A stretch of DNA of 64,000 nt, from NCBI GenBank assembly GCA_031289145.1, contig JAITQA010000118.1:1-64000 (forward strand), in the 5' to 3' direction. Of this stretch, positions 28,801 through 38,900 are shown one piece after another. The stretch comes from Dysgonamonadaceae bacterium. GTDB lineage: Bacteria > Bacteroidota > Bacteroidia > Bacteroidales > Azobacteroidaceae. Made by a program: the position numbers and the translations under genes. The number at the start of each line of letters is the position of its first letter. The stretch's first letter is position 1. Under the pieces are notes generated by a model. That model had not been told where the DNA came from. It did not search any database and worked only from the letters and a program-made list of their open reading frames with translations.

Positions 28801-29171
28801 CATGCCCAGCCAATATAATGTTTGTCGGGCGTCAGGAAAAACGGAATTTTCAGTTTTCCGGGTAAACGGTATTTCTCCAAACGCGGATTGTAGAAAAATG
28901 AACTGTCGTAAAGGCTTCCTTCCCATTGGGTTTCCAGGGTAATATCGTCACCTTTGCGATTTTCGGTCATGGAGCCGGGTAGTTGAATGTTGTCATCAAA
29001 TCTTTTCGTAAACCAGGATTGTGTTTGCCCGATTCCTTCCCGGTCGATGGCAAATTCCCATTTTCCACCCAAGTCAATCCTGTCTTGGGCAAAAGAAGGG
29101 ACGAGCGTATATAAAACGGCAGAAAAAAGTATGCTGAGTTTTAAATGAAAGTTTTTCATGTGCGTGTTCAT
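22839..29171 (-). CDS. Multimodular secreted glycoside hydrolase: GH2-like plus two GH28-like (polygalacturonase/galacturonidase) modules
   Basis: 2110 aa single ORF; GH2 sandwich and CGNEPAGNW / SHETGQWCAFPNFKE motifs; two NVKDFGAKGDGKT.. / KVNAFGASGDGKS.. starts, each followed by DGLDID/DGIDVD and WDDAIVLK/NDDNICLK GH28 motifs. Confidence 0.9.
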   Translation of the reverse strand: MNTHMKNFHLKLSILFSAVLYTLVPSFAQDRIDLGGKWEFAIDREGIGQTQSWFTKRFDDNIQLPGSMTENRKGDDITLETQWEGSLYDSSFFYNPRLEKYRLPGKLKIPFFLTPDKHYIGWAWYGKNVQIPVSWKDKRIVLYLERPHVETVIWVNGQRAGNFMSHCVPHEYDLTDWLQSGDNRIVIAIDNTTKEINVGKDSHSITDQTQGNWNGIVGKIYLEACPKVYIGEVQAFPDIQAKKALVKIKINNLLKGKRKGNIYLSAKSFNTGKTHNVSGINLPVTLEEGMNTIEASLNMGADVQLWDEFNPALYHLRLALSVDKENCEKEIQFGMREFTIREKYFHINGRPIVLRGTVENCCFPLTGYAPMDTAAWERIFRICKNYGLNHVRFHSYCPPEAAFIAADLVGIYLQPEGPSWPNHGSGLGLGRPIDDYLLLETQKMVEYYGNYASFCMLACGNEPAGNWVPWVSHFVDYWEKTDSRRVYTGASVGQSWAWQPRNQYHVKAGARGLAWNNRPESRSDYSPRIDTIRQAYVSHETGQWCAFPNFKEIVKYTGINKARNFELFQEDLADHDMAELGQKFMMASGKLQALCYKHEIEKTLRTPGYAGFQALSLNDYSGQGTALVGILDVFWDEKGYANAEQFRRFCAETVPLIRTDKFVYRNNESLIADVEISHFGQVPLHSAVIKWTLKDNTGKVLTSDKMKPIDIPLGHACKAGQIAIPLSGIDRATQLNLTVAIENTAYVNDWDFFVYPVREKPELNGIYETDTLDNTALEQLKNGGNVLLLTAGKVEYGKDIVQHFLPVFWNTSWFKMRPPHTTGILVDSQHPVFSDFPTDYHSNLQWWELVQNAQVMQLSAFPKGFQALIQSIDTWFHNRKIGMLFETKVLNGKIMVCSADLKSDWENRPVAQQLYTSILHYMQSDAFFPQYTVDTECIRDICRKENERINTYTIDTPDELKQTEESGSKMDFFLPADLGNFKLGVSSGEKSCWMNETSVTSIAQSEGKNSYSVKHPWLGKGSIRISVYKLTETKGFIMEVFPENIPENTALFWSYGGAGGEKDNVFSVEGSAFTVYYGESMALRTLQACIPPTSDIRLSDARQQSSPLAFYHSGKKTDTPALAAKLPIQAGTKYYFCLYEQNAQADYNYFMLEELFKNTAQGKHFDPFSFLEKKKSASGKPVQAAVSQKKHEGTVNVKDFGAKGDGKTIDSYAVNRAIEALASSGGGTLYFPAGNYFSYSIRLKSHIRLFLDAGAVITAAFPAVTEGYDEAEPNEHNRFQDFGHSHWKNSLLWAIGAEDITICGTGTIIGTGLSREESRLKGVANKAISLKECKNVILKDIRMLHCGHFALLATGVDNLSIDNLLIDTNRDGLDIDCCRNVRISNCTVNSPWDDAIVLKASYGLGYFKDTENVTITNCFVSGYDYGSVFADAYQTDEPQAPDHGFNCGRIKFGTESSGGFKNIAITNCVFEHCRGLALETVDGGSLEDITISNITMRDIVNAPLFLRLGARMRSPESTPVGKMRRILIDNINVFNADSRYASIISGIPGHPVEDVTLSNIRILYKGGYGREYATIIPPENEKVYPEPWMFGTIPAAVFFVRHANNIHFHHIYTTFAKEDFRPAFVLDDTQNISIKDTEIPLPDGVKMVEFRNQSYHEQAGNSLPDWVKTVGSQSFPASKNRVKVNAFGASGDGKSINTRQIQAAIDDCAGKGGGKVEFEPGTYLTGAIYLKSNVELYIAKGVCLKAIDRVEDFPDRFTRVAGIEMSWPSAIINVINQENVAVTGEGEVDGDGKYLWDTYWQMRKDYDKKGLRWIVDYDCKRVRSLLVSESKNVNISGLTFLRSGFWTIQLLYSSYCTVSGVNIRNNTDGHGPSTDGIDVDSSHHILIDACDIDCNDDNICLKAGRDADGLRVNRPTEYVFIRNCIARKGAGLMTCGSETSGDIRYICCTESRALGTSAALRIKSAMTRGGTVEHIYMSKVQADSVKYILNCDMNWNPSYSYSTLPTEYEGKNIPAHWKVMLQEVSPEQGLPHFRNIYLSDIEAKNTGVFVNCVGTEKSIIQDVEMKNLAIHAEKAGIVCYTDNFRIRDSRLQMTDGSTIETHHNGNLLLE

Positions 29172-29492
29172 TTATGCCAAGTAAAAAACCTCTTCCAAAG
29201 GAATGGATACAGGTGAATTATCGGGATTTACCTCCATAATATCGCGCATGTAGTCCCACCATTTTTGTTGAATTTCCTCATTTCCGAGTTCTTGAGACGA
29301 AACATCTCCGCTTATTTTTTGCACGCCGAACAGGGTATTGGTTTCTTCGTCCAGAAAGATGGAATAGTCGTAGATGCCCGAATTTTTAATTAATGCGGCA
29401 ATTTCCGGCCATATTTCATTGTGCCGCTTGATATACGTTTGTTTGAAACCTTGTTTCAATTTCATTTTGAATGCTAATCTTTGCATAATCAA
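29172..29492 (-). CDS. rhaM: L-rhamnose mutarotase
   Basis: 106 aa; QRLAFKMKLKQGFKQTYIKRHNEIWPEIAALIKNSGIYDYSIFLDEETNTLFGV and WWDYMRDIM motifs. Confidence 0.92.
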   Translation of the reverse strand: MIMQRLAFKMKLKQGFKQTYIKRHNEIWPEIAALIKNSGIYDYSIFLDEETNTLFGVQKISGDVSSQELGNEEIQQKWWDYMRDIMEVNPDNSPVSIPLEEVFYLA

Positions 29493-29498
29493 TATTTT

Positions 29499-30842
29499 TT
29501 AATAATTAATAGATTCAATGTTTATTGTCATTAAGTTCAACGCTTTTCCATCGCTCAGCAGTCCCGATTGAATGAGTACACGTTTACTGTCGGGACTGAA
29601 TATGGGATGTGTATGGTCGGGGCGCATCCGATGGTCTGTGCTCAACAGGATTTGTTCTCCCGTTTGCCGGTTGATGAGGTATATGCTACCCTTAAAAGTA
29701 TCTCCTGTAGCCCAGCGTCCATCGGGCGAGCCATTGCAATGCCAGAAGCCTCCTTGTTGATTTTCGCTGATATGTTCATCTACTTGTCCAAGCAATTTCA
29801 TTTGGCCGGTTCGCAGGTTTACGACTGCGATACCGCTTGGTTTTTCACGGAGATAAGGCAAGTGCCCCATGATATTGAACATCAATTCATCGGCTCCGGC
29901 CACGGTTTCGTGTGTAACCCATTCGTCCGGCGTTTCCCGGTAAACAGGCCGGTGATTGCTTCCGTCGGCATTAACCGCCCAAATGCGTTGTGGGGCATCT
30001 CCGGTTGTTTCATGGCAATATATGATTTCTCCCGGCGTCCACGGATTGGCTTGCAGATGTCCCATGCGTAAATCCACATCTATTACCTTGGCTATTTTTC
30101 CGGTACGAATGTCAATGGTGCGGATACCGCTTTTTCCTTTTCCTGCCGTTTCGAAACGAAGTCGCGCCGCTTCCCGGGCTTCCGTCGGGTCGGTATTGCG
30201 ACTATCCACAGAAGAACGATCGTTTGTCGCAGGTTGTTGAGGGGCTTGTCGTTTATCCGTTTCCGGAGGTGTAAGAGAAATACTCAGATAGAGTTGTGTT
30301 TCATCGGCATCCAAAGCCAAATTATTTCCTCGCATATCCTCCGGCAAGGTACAAACGACTCTTTCATAATCCGCTGCTTGTCCGACGCTATCCGAAAGAG
30401 CATCCTGAAGCAATTGCCCGATATGGAGTTCCACGATTTGTCGCGGAACAGGTTTGTTTTTATCTGTATCGGAAGAAGGGCTGTTCCGGATAAAAAAGAG
30501 TTTCATTTCCTTTCTGGACAGATTCAAACTTCCGGCATTGACAGTCTCATCATCGGTAAGTTGGACGATAACGCCGGTGAGTTCGTTTACCACAAATAAT
30601 TGAGACCCGTTTCCGCCTCTTTGCGAATGAAAAATAATCCATTTACCGTCGGAAGTCCATGTGTCGTGTGTCTGATAGGGTTTTGCATCGCTGAATGAGG
30701 ATGCAGTGAGTACGGTGAGCAATCGTCCCGTTATCCGGTCGATGATGGTGTGTTTTTCAGATGGATACACCTTACCCACATTCGAAGCGAGGCCTGAAAG
30801 TGAAGTCAGGCCGAACAGCAATAGTACAATTAAATTTCTCAT
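29499..30842 (-). CDS. Oligogalacturonate lyase-like beta-propeller protein (PL22-type)
   Basis: 447 aa; signal peptide, WTSDGKWIIFHSQRGGNGSQLFVV, IIYCHETTGDAPQRIWAVNADGSNHRPVY, DGRWATGDTFKGSIYLINRQTGE. Confidence 0.78.
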   Translation of the reverse strand: MRNLIVLLLFGLTSLSGLASNVGKVYPSEKHTIIDRITGRLLTVLTASSFSDAKPYQTHDTWTSDGKWIIFHSQRGGNGSQLFVVNELTGVIVQLTDDETVNAGSLNLSRKEMKLFFIRNSPSSDTDKNKPVPRQIVELHIGQLLQDALSDSVGQAADYERVVCTLPEDMRGNNLALDADETQLYLSISLTPPETDKRQAPQQPATNDRSSVDSRNTDPTEAREAARLRFETAGKGKSGIRTIDIRTGKIAKVIDVDLRMGHLQANPWTPGEIIYCHETTGDAPQRIWAVNADGSNHRPVYRETPDEWVTHETVAGADELMFNIMGHLPYLREKPSGIAVVNLRTGQMKLLGQVDEHISENQQGGFWHCNGSPDGRWATGDTFKGSIYLINRQTGEQILLSTDHRMRPDHTHPIFSPDSKRVLIQSGLLSDGKALNLMTINIESINY

Positions 30843-30900
30843 ATCATTTTTTATGGTTCGTCAAAAATAGACGCTTATTGCCCTGGCTATGGCGTATGTA

Positions 30901-32982
30901 TTATTTAGCATCCAACCAAACCGAAACACCTGCCGTAGGAATCTCTTTTCCACCTATCAGATATTCCGTATTTTCGGGTAAAGGCAGGGTATAAGTCTTA
31001 TCGGCATAGTTTACGGCTATCCCGAATCCGTTGCGGTATTCGATATGCAATCCGGGAGATAAGTTTAACAGCGGGATTTGCAATTGCGAATAGATTTTTT
31101 TCAAGATGTCTTTCTCCAAGTCTCCGTTTCGGGAATCAACGCCGACATAACCGACAGTTCCTTTTCCGAGTTTATGAAATGTGACGGCAGGTCGTCCTTC
31201 GTAGAAATCGCCCGTGTAAGTTGCGCCTGTTTCCGTAGCTGCTTCGGGAATCAGTATTTCTCCCCAACTTGTCCAAGGGTACTTTCGGCCTTCAAACAAG
31301 ACGGAATCCGGCGTTTCCGGCAACAGCAAATCATAAAAATCTATTTTCGCCCCGATTAAAGCCTGAATCGGTTCAGCAAAAGCGGCTTCAAAAAGTTGTC
31401 CGTTCCGATTTTTATGTCCCGTGCGGCAGGTCAGTATCAGATTTCCGCCATTTTCTGCATATTCTTTCCACCGTTGCACCAAGGATTTATCAATCAATTC
31501 GTAAGCCGGTGCAATGATTATCGGGTATTTCGAAAAATCCGCTCTTTCATCAATAAAATCAACAGGCACGCCAAAACTTTTCAAAGCATTGTAATACTTA
31601 TCAATATGGTTTTCCGTATTCCATTCGGTTGTTTGTTTGTTCCTTTCTGTTTCCCATGTATTTTCATGATTGTAGAGGATAGCGGTACGGCGTTTTTCGT
31701 AAGCATCGGGATTTTTGGCATTTTTCCGGTAGTGTTTCCGGAGGGTATTTATTTCCTGCATGAAGTGGGCGTATTCCAATCCACCGGGAGTAGGCGTAAT
31801 GCCATCCGAACCGACAATGCCGTAGTGATACAGTTCCGTACCGAAAATCGGCTGGCGGTAGCGGTAAGTACAAACAAAGCGGCTCTCACCGGCAAAAACA
31901 TGCCATAGCCACAAGCGTACTGCGCCAGGTAGCGGTTGCGGGTTGATTTGACCCCAATTGACCTGTCCGGGTTGCAATTCCATTACACCATAAATACCGT
32001 CGATTGTCCGGAAAAAATCGTTTGCTTTGGCAATCCGTTCCACCGGTCCTAAACGATAGCCTTTCCGTCCGATACCGTAATTTGCACCGAAGACCATGTA
32101 GCGGGTATAGGAATGAATGTCCAATTCACTGCTTTTCCGCAAATGCCCGTCGTTGTATTCAGGGATGTAATTGGTCGTTATCCATTGTTTTCCGTCTGTA
32201 TTCCGACGAATGGTTTTTGCCTGTTCGTCTAAGAAAAAGGATATTTCTTCGGTTGTAAAACGATTGTAATCAAGTATCTGATGCGAATTCATAAACATTT
32301 GGGAGGTACGCGGAATATTGATTTGTTCGAAATCGCTGTATGTTTGGCTCCAAAAGGCGGTTCCCCATGCTTTATTTAGGGAGTCGATGGTTTGATACTT
32401 TGTTTTCAACCAGTTACGGAAGCGTTGTTGCGCATCTTTTCCATAATCGAGGTTGGGACGCGGTTCGTTATCCAACTGCCAGGCGATGATTCGTTTGTCT
32501 TTTCCATATTGTTGCGCTAATTTTTCAATCATTTTCAGCGCATATTGCCTGTAAAAATTATTGGATGCCGAAGGATGTTGACGGGCGCCATGGTCTGTTT
32601 TTGTACCGTTTTCATGTTCGATTAAAACTTCCGGGTATTGTCGGACGAGCCATACAGGCGGCGTAGCGGTTGAGGTACACAGAATCACTTTCAAACCGTT
32701 TCGAGAGGCGATATCAACGGCACGGTCGAGCCACGCAAAATCGTAGACCCCTTCGGAAGGTTCGAGTTGCGCCCATGCAAATTCTGCAAAATGAACAAAT
32801 TCAAATCCTAAACGTTTCATTTGTTGCATATCTCTTTCCCATTGCGATTCCTCCCAATGTTCGGGATAATAGTAGACGCCCATGGTAACCAAATCCGCTT
32901 CATTGAAAAAGCGAGCGGCAGGTTGGGAACAAAGATTAATTATACCGGATAATACGAATGTTATTACACAAATTGTTCTCAT
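30901..32982 (-). CDS. Beta-galactosidase, GH42 family
   Basis: 693 aa; MGVYYYPEHWEESQWERDMQQMKRLGFEFVHFAEFAWAQLEPSEG, IIAWQLDNEPRP acid/base, YGVMELQPGQVNW nucleophile region. Confidence 0.94.
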   Translation of the reverse strand: MRTICVITFVLSGIINLCSQPAARFFNEADLVTMGVYYYPEHWEESQWERDMQQMKRLGFEFVHFAEFAWAQLEPSEGVYDFAWLDRAVDIASRNGLKVILCTSTATPPVWLVRQYPEVLIEHENGTKTDHGARQHPSASNNFYRQYALKMIEKLAQQYGKDKRIIAWQLDNEPRPNLDYGKDAQQRFRNWLKTKYQTIDSLNKAWGTAFWSQTYSDFEQINIPRTSQMFMNSHQILDYNRFTTEEISFFLDEQAKTIRRNTDGKQWITTNYIPEYNDGHLRKSSELDIHSYTRYMVFGANYGIGRKGYRLGPVERIAKANDFFRTIDGIYGVMELQPGQVNWGQINPQPLPGAVRLWLWHVFAGESRFVCTYRYRQPIFGTELYHYGIVGSDGITPTPGGLEYAHFMQEINTLRKHYRKNAKNPDAYEKRRTAILYNHENTWETERNKQTTEWNTENHIDKYYNALKSFGVPVDFIDERADFSKYPIIIAPAYELIDKSLVQRWKEYAENGGNLILTCRTGHKNRNGQLFEAAFAEPIQALIGAKIDFYDLLLPETPDSVLFEGRKYPWTSWGEILIPEAATETGATYTGDFYEGRPAVTFHKLGKGTVGYVGVDSRNGDLEKDILKKIYSQLQIPLLNLSPGLHIEYRNGFGIAVNYADKTYTLPLPENTEYLIGGKEIPTAGVSVWLDAK

Positions 32983-35789
32983 ATTGCTGTTTTTTTAAGT
33001 TCCTGAATGACAACGGGGCCTAACAATCCGGAAGGAAGCGGCTCCCAGGTATCGAAATGTGTATCTTTATATGTAATGCTTACAAAGTTGATTTCATGGA
33101 AAATACGCCATTCTATGCCTTGCCGGTCATAATCGGCGATGCGGTTGGCCGGAAGATTTGTCACCGCTATCTCTATTGTATTTTCACCCTTGTGCAGCCA
33201 TTGACCGATATTGATTTCAAATGGGACGGCATACACCGTTCCTGCTTTTTTACCGTTCACTTTTACAGAAGCGCTTTCCCTTATATCTCCCAGACAGAGG
33301 CGATATTCACAGTTTTCTTCTTTGTCTAAATTCAGTTTTATTGTATACAAAGCAGTCCCCCTATTTTTTCTCAAGGTATCGTTTCCTAATTCCGTCCATG
33401 AAACCGGCGCCGACAGTCGGAAACTTGTTTTTACTTGTGGTTCGCTTGCTAAGAAAGCCATTTCCCAGCCCGTTTCCAGTTCCCATTTGTTGCCGCTTGG
33501 CTGGTAATACGTCCAGGAATCTGTTTGAATAGCTTTACTTGTAAATGTTTTCAGGATAATGGATTCTCCCGGTTGAAGCTGCATAAAGACTTCTGTTAAA
33601 CCATTTTTATTTCGCAAAGCAGCCTTTCCTTTCTTTCCTGTCATCGGGTCGAAAAACAGGACGCAATTCGCTTGCGTGCCTAAAGCGACCCAATCGTTTA
33701 CCGGATTGTTTTTCAGCATGGAGCAGAAATAAATATAGCCGTCGTCGTGGCTGCGACGAATCAGTTTTCCGCCCCAATCCGATACGAATGATTCTTTATT
33801 CTTCGTATATTTAGAAAGTGTTTCCGCATAATTGCTACTTCCGGCAATCACGCTTCCTTTGCCTGTGGGTGTTTCCGAAACGTTCTCGAAAGCGGTTATT
33901 TCCGGGAATTGCTTCATCAATTCTGCAAAAGTTTTTCTTTTGGTTGCCAAATCAGCCGCTCCCGGTACATCTAAGGGATATTGTCCGGCAAAAATAATAG
34001 TTGCTCCCTGCTTTGTCAATTCGAGGATATGGGTAAGCGTTTCAATAGGAATCACCTTGACGGAAGGGAGTATCAGCGCTTTATAGCGGCTTCCGCTTGC
34101 TGTTGTCAGGTATCCGTTCTTAACGGTTGTGGTTTGCAGGAAAAGGTCGGATATATAATCCAGGTCGAATCCGGCTGCCATGATTTTTTCGACAGCTCCG
34201 CAAAATTCGGGTAAACGCTCACGCATACCGTGTATGGAGAAAGTTGTAAAATAATTGCCGCGCTGTTCTTGCCAAATATCGTAAACAGGCAGGTAAAGCA
34301 GAAAATCGTTGTCCGGTTTTCCGGTTTGTAAAAACGATTGGGTGCGGGTTATGTATTCGAAAAAGGCGGGCGCATCTCGCCAGATAGTGTTGGTCGGCGA
34401 TAGATCTACCGCTGCATAAAATTTCCAGCCAGGCCAGGCAGCCTCTTTGGGAGAATACGCCGCGCCGTGGAAAAAGACGTGGTTGACGCCGGAGGTGAAC
34501 ATCAGGTCGATTTCCGGTTTGCATTGTGCCAGGGAGGTACGGAAATGTTCCGTCAGCCAGGTAAATGTTTCTGCGGAAGTATATTTTTTCCCTGTGATAT
34601 GTGCTGCTGAAGAAGCGTATTTCAGTATACTTGGGTCGCTGTCGTTTTGTTTGCGGATAGAATCTTTGCGCAAGCCGGGTATATCAAAGTCGGTGATTCC
34701 GAACGATTCACATTCGGGAATATCGACTAAAGCGTATAAATCAAGCAGGTTTGCAGGAGAACCATGCGCTTGGTTCCGGTTGGTAACCTGATGGGAATGT
34801 ACCCAATCCGTCCAGATTTTAGTAAAATTATCTCTTAAAATATCGCCGATGGTTTCCCTGTAATCCGAAATAATGCGAACAGAAATATCCGTAGCCCCGT
34901 CCGCCAGTAATTCGGGAAAATAATCCTGCAAGCGATAGTTTCGCCGTTGTTCAAATTCCTTCAAAAATCCGGGCGTCCAGTCTGCGCCGTAAACTTCATA
35001 CGAATCGTTGAAAAAGCTATTGGGGAATGGCGTGTGATTGGCCGAGAAAGCCTTTTCGAATTTATCTAAATACCGCTGTACCGCTTCTCTATTCAAATGG
35101 TCGAGCACATAACCTTGTCCGCCGGGAGCCGCCCGTTTCACTTGTTGCAAGGTTTTACCGACAAAAAGCGCAATCAGTTTGTAGTCCTTTCCCTGGGGCG
35201 CAATCCATTCTAACTTTCCATTGAACAAAACCTTATCGGTCAAATCCCATTTCTCGCCCGATACCGTATAGGCCATCAATCGGTCTAAATACGCAAAGGC
35301 TTGTTGTTTTTCATCTCTTATGGTTACCGGTTCCTGCAAAGAACAGCCGCCTTTGAGTGTATATTCCTGAAAAAATGCCTTGGTGGCCGCATCTTCAAGA
35401 CTTATTTCCGGACCGCCGAAAGGCCAACCGGTTCCATTATTCATGTCTACGCTCATGCCCAAACGCTTGGCTTCCGATTGGGTAAATGCCAGCATATCCA
35501 TCCAGCGAGGAGAAAGATAGTCGATGCAATGGTCTTCACGTCCTTTTACACCATAGATAGGTGTAATTTCCACCCCACCGATTCCTGCCTTGCTCAAAAC
35601 TTCCAGATTATAAGTAAGGTTGACCGAGTCGACGTCGCTACCCAACCACCACCAACGGGTCCAGGGTTTGGCTTCTTGGCTTATTTCCGGCCATGAAGTA
35701 TCGTTCGATGAAGTGCATCCGAAGGCCATCCAGGATGCGACAAAAGTGAGAAAAATCAGTTTTTTCATACGCGCGTTTTTTTTATGCAA
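32979..35789 (-). CDS. Alpha-L-rhamnosidase-type glycoside hydrolase, GH106
   Basis: 936 aa; PWTRWWWLGSDVDSVNLTYNLEVLSKAGIGGVEITPIYGVKG, MSVDMNNGTGWPFGG; overlaps the GH42 start by 4 nt. Confidence 0.9.
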   Translation of the reverse strand: MHKKNARMKKLIFLTFVASWMAFGCTSSNDTSWPEISQEAKPWTRWWWLGSDVDSVNLTYNLEVLSKAGIGGVEITPIYGVKGREDHCIDYLSPRWMDMLAFTQSEAKRLGMSVDMNNGTGWPFGGPEISLEDAATKAFFQEYTLKGGCSLQEPVTIRDEKQQAFAYLDRLMAYTVSGEKWDLTDKVLFNGKLEWIAPQGKDYKLIALFVGKTLQQVKRAAPGGQGYVLDHLNREAVQRYLDKFEKAFSANHTPFPNSFFNDSYEVYGADWTPGFLKEFEQRRNYRLQDYFPELLADGATDISVRIISDYRETIGDILRDNFTKIWTDWVHSHQVTNRNQAHGSPANLLDLYALVDIPECESFGITDFDIPGLRKDSIRKQNDSDPSILKYASSAAHITGKKYTSAETFTWLTEHFRTSLAQCKPEIDLMFTSGVNHVFFHGAAYSPKEAAWPGWKFYAAVDLSPTNTIWRDAPAFFEYITRTQSFLQTGKPDNDFLLYLPVYDIWQEQRGNYFTTFSIHGMRERLPEFCGAVEKIMAAGFDLDYISDLFLQTTTVKNGYLTTASGSRYKALILPSVKVIPIETLTHILELTKQGATIIFAGQYPLDVPGAADLATKRKTFAELMKQFPEITAFENVSETPTGKGSVIAGSSNYAETLSKYTKNKESFVSDWGGKLIRRSHDDGYIYFCSMLKNNPVNDWVALGTQANCVLFFDPMTGKKGKAALRNKNGLTEVFMQLQPGESIILKTFTSKAIQTDSWTYYQPSGNKWELETGWEMAFLASEPQVKTSFRLSAPVSWTELGNDTLRKNRGTALYTIKLNLDKEENCEYRLCLGDIRESASVKVNGKKAGTVYAVPFEINIGQWLHKGENTIEIAVTNLPANRIADYDRQGIEWRIFHEINFVSITYKDTHFDTWEPLPSGLLGPVVIQELKKTAI

Positions 35790-35881
35790 AGTAAATAATA
35801 ATTATCTGAAAAAGAGATGTAAAATCATTCAGTTATATCGAAAATTGTACAAAAGGGTGTTTAGACCACGCACAAAAAAAA

Positions 35882-35925
35882 CGCAGATGTGTCGATTGGA
35901 AATATTCCGCACGTTCACATCTGCG
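35882..35925 (-). terminator. Rho-independent terminator after the 1798-aa PL11 gene
   Basis: CGCAGATGTG ... CACATCTGCG 10-bp stem followed on minus by TTTTTTTTGTGCG. Confidence 0.78.
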
Positions 35926-35945
35926 CTTCTTACTTGTTAATTTAT

Positions 35946-38900
35946 TTATTTCTCTATAATCAATTTTGAGATTTTAATTGTGCTGTCATTTGCAATTCGG
36001 ATTATATAAGAACCTTGTTGCAGATTACCTAACACGATAGTCTCTTTTTGTTGGGCCGCTTTGTGCGTCAACACTTCCCGTCCCGCCAAATCAATTATGC
36101 TGATGGTTTCATTGCCGGTCAATCCGGAAATGACAACATAATCGTTAGCCGGATTGGGATAGACTCGCAATTCGGTGCCATCTAAACCGGCTATACCGGT
36201 AATGTCTTTCCAGCGACCGACAAGCGTCATATCGGCATAAACAGGATTGTAGAAATTCCACAATTCATCGTTATAATACCATCCGAGAAACAGATATCCG
36301 CTACGAGCAGGCGGTTCATTCGGACGAACAATGACATCGCCTTCCATTACCGTCTGTGGGTCAATACTTCCGATGTTTTCGCCTGTGAAAGTTACCGTGT
36401 AAGTAGGAATGGCTATCCAGTGCGCGACAAGTGTCATATTGGAATAAACGGGATAATTAAAATTCCATAGTTCATTATAGTAATACCACCCGTCAAATAT
36501 ATATCCGGTACGGACAGGATCATCTGGACGAACAATGAGTTCACCTTCCGAGATGGTCAGCGGATCAATAGTTACGCCTTCCCCTTCGAAAGTTACCGTG
36601 TATAGATTTTCTGTCCATTGTGCATAGAGCGTCGTGTTGCCGTCGGCCAAATATACTGTTGTAGCGGTATAAGTGTCGCCGGTACCTGCTTGTACCGTAT
36701 TCCATCCGTTGAAAGTATAGTGGGTGAGGCCGGGCGTCGGTAATGTTCCTACTGCTTCTCCGTAAATCACAGATTTACTTGCAAGCTCAACCGTACCGCC
36801 ATTGGCATTGAAATACAATGTATTTTGCCATTTAGCCTTTAATGTTATATCGGCGCTATACAATTCGGTGGGATTATAGGCTGTTCCGTCGGGCAGGAAC
36901 CATCCCAGCAATACGGTTCCGGCTTTGGAAATCTCCGGAAACTCGACATAAGCGCCGGTTACCGTCTTTATTACTTTCGGATCTGTCGTTAAATCGGCGA
37001 AAACACCGCTATTCGGATCAAATGTAATGGCAAAAGCCTCACCTTCTTCCCGGACTACATCCTCCATATTATAACCTAAGAAGAAATCTGCATGAGGCGG
37101 TTGGTTGTAACCTCCGTTTTGCCATGCGACAGCGAGCCTGTATTCTTTATTGTGCATCAATGTCGGTATACCGCTTGTCGGCACTCCTCCGTTTCCGGAA
37201 TGACTGGTAGCCGTAATAGTGGTATAGACTCGCAGGGCGGTGTTATCCGTTGCACGCAAGATGACTTCTTCTCTCCAGTCGCCGAGAATATCCGCTTGCA
37301 GACAAGGATTGTTTTTGGTTCCTCCGTTGGTGGAGGCGCCGGAGAACGTAATGACATTGCTACTGCCGAAGGATTTGCTTGGCGCAGTTCCGGTAGGGTT
37401 TATTTTGGTTACGGAAGGGCCGCTGCTGCCGTCAAACAGTTCGCGTCCCGTATCTCCGTCCCAGTAAATAGCCATGTTCATTGAGCTTGGGCTGCTTGAG
37501 CTAAGTTTCGTACCATTGGCGGCATACGTGCCCAATCCGCCGGAACTCCACGATTCGGTGCCCGGATAATTCGGGTCAATATCAGCGGATACGCCGCGTC
37601 CGATATCTCCTGAAGCAAGTACGCTCCAAATCAAGTCGCCTGTCAGTAAGTCGTGCATTTCCATGCCGTAAGGGAAAGGATTTTCGTGTACGCCCATCAT
37701 TTGCAATCCGGGGCGGGAAGGATCTAATTTCCCTACGTGCATGGCGTCGCCATGTCCCAATCCTGTAGTGTACATTGGGCTGCCGTCATCATCTACGGTG
37801 AGAGATCCGTAAACGATTTCATCTTTACCGTCTCCATCTACATCGCCAACAGACATGTTATGATTTCCTTGACCGCCATACTGTTTGCCGGAAACATCCG
37901 AATCAAACAACCAGCGTTTGGTTAAGTTGACGCCATCCCAATCCCAGGCGGCCAAGGTAGTACGGGTGTAGTATCCCCGGCACATCACCGCACTGGGATG
38001 AATACCATCCAGGTAAGCAACGGTGGCAAGGAAACGGTCGGAACGATTTGCCATGCCGTCACCCCAATCTACAGGATTCCCGCGAGGTGGATCATAAGGA
38101 GCCGAAGCAAGGACTTTTCCGGTAGCGCCTTCAAAAATCGACACAAATTCGGGGCCGGAAAGAATCAAACCGTCGGCAGTGGCATGTACTGCATCTACAC
38201 CTATAAGTTGTCCCTCGGTATCTTTTGTTCCATCGGAAGTTCTTATGGCAATTTCAGCTTTTCCGTCGCCGTCAAAATCAAAGACTAAGAAAGGCGAATA
38301 ATGTGCACCCGCTCTGATATTGCTACCCAGGTCTATGTATTTTCCATCTCCCCAGAGTTTGGTGCCATCTAATTTGTAAGCATCAATATATACATTTCCG
38401 GTTTGGCCTGTGTTTGAGTTATCCTGCAAGTTAGCCGGCGCCCAGAGAAATACGATTTCGTATTCGCCGTCGCCGTCAAGGTCGGCAGTCGAACCGTCGT
38501 ATATCGTATAGTTGGTATAGGGGCTTCCATCCGGGAGGTGCCCTGTGGTAGGCATTTGAACCGGAATGTTCAGGTATTGCCCCGTCCATACGTTTGCCGG
38601 TTCGGAACGGTATATTTCTTCGCCGCCCACTAATACAGCTACCGAATAGGTATTCGCAGCAGTTCCGCCGGTGTGGAGATAATCGGTATGTGCCGCATCA
38701 AGCGGACTTGGATTGAGTGGCGTCGTATCATCGTTTTTATAGAGGTTGAATTCAATTCCGTCCGGATCTGTGCCCAACAGTCTCCAACTCAAGAACACAT
38801 TGCTGCCGCTGGGGACAGCCACTAATCCACGGCTGAGTTTCTCTATTTGTCTTTTTGGAAGCTCTATCGGAGCCACGGTGATGGTTTTTTCGGCAGAAAT

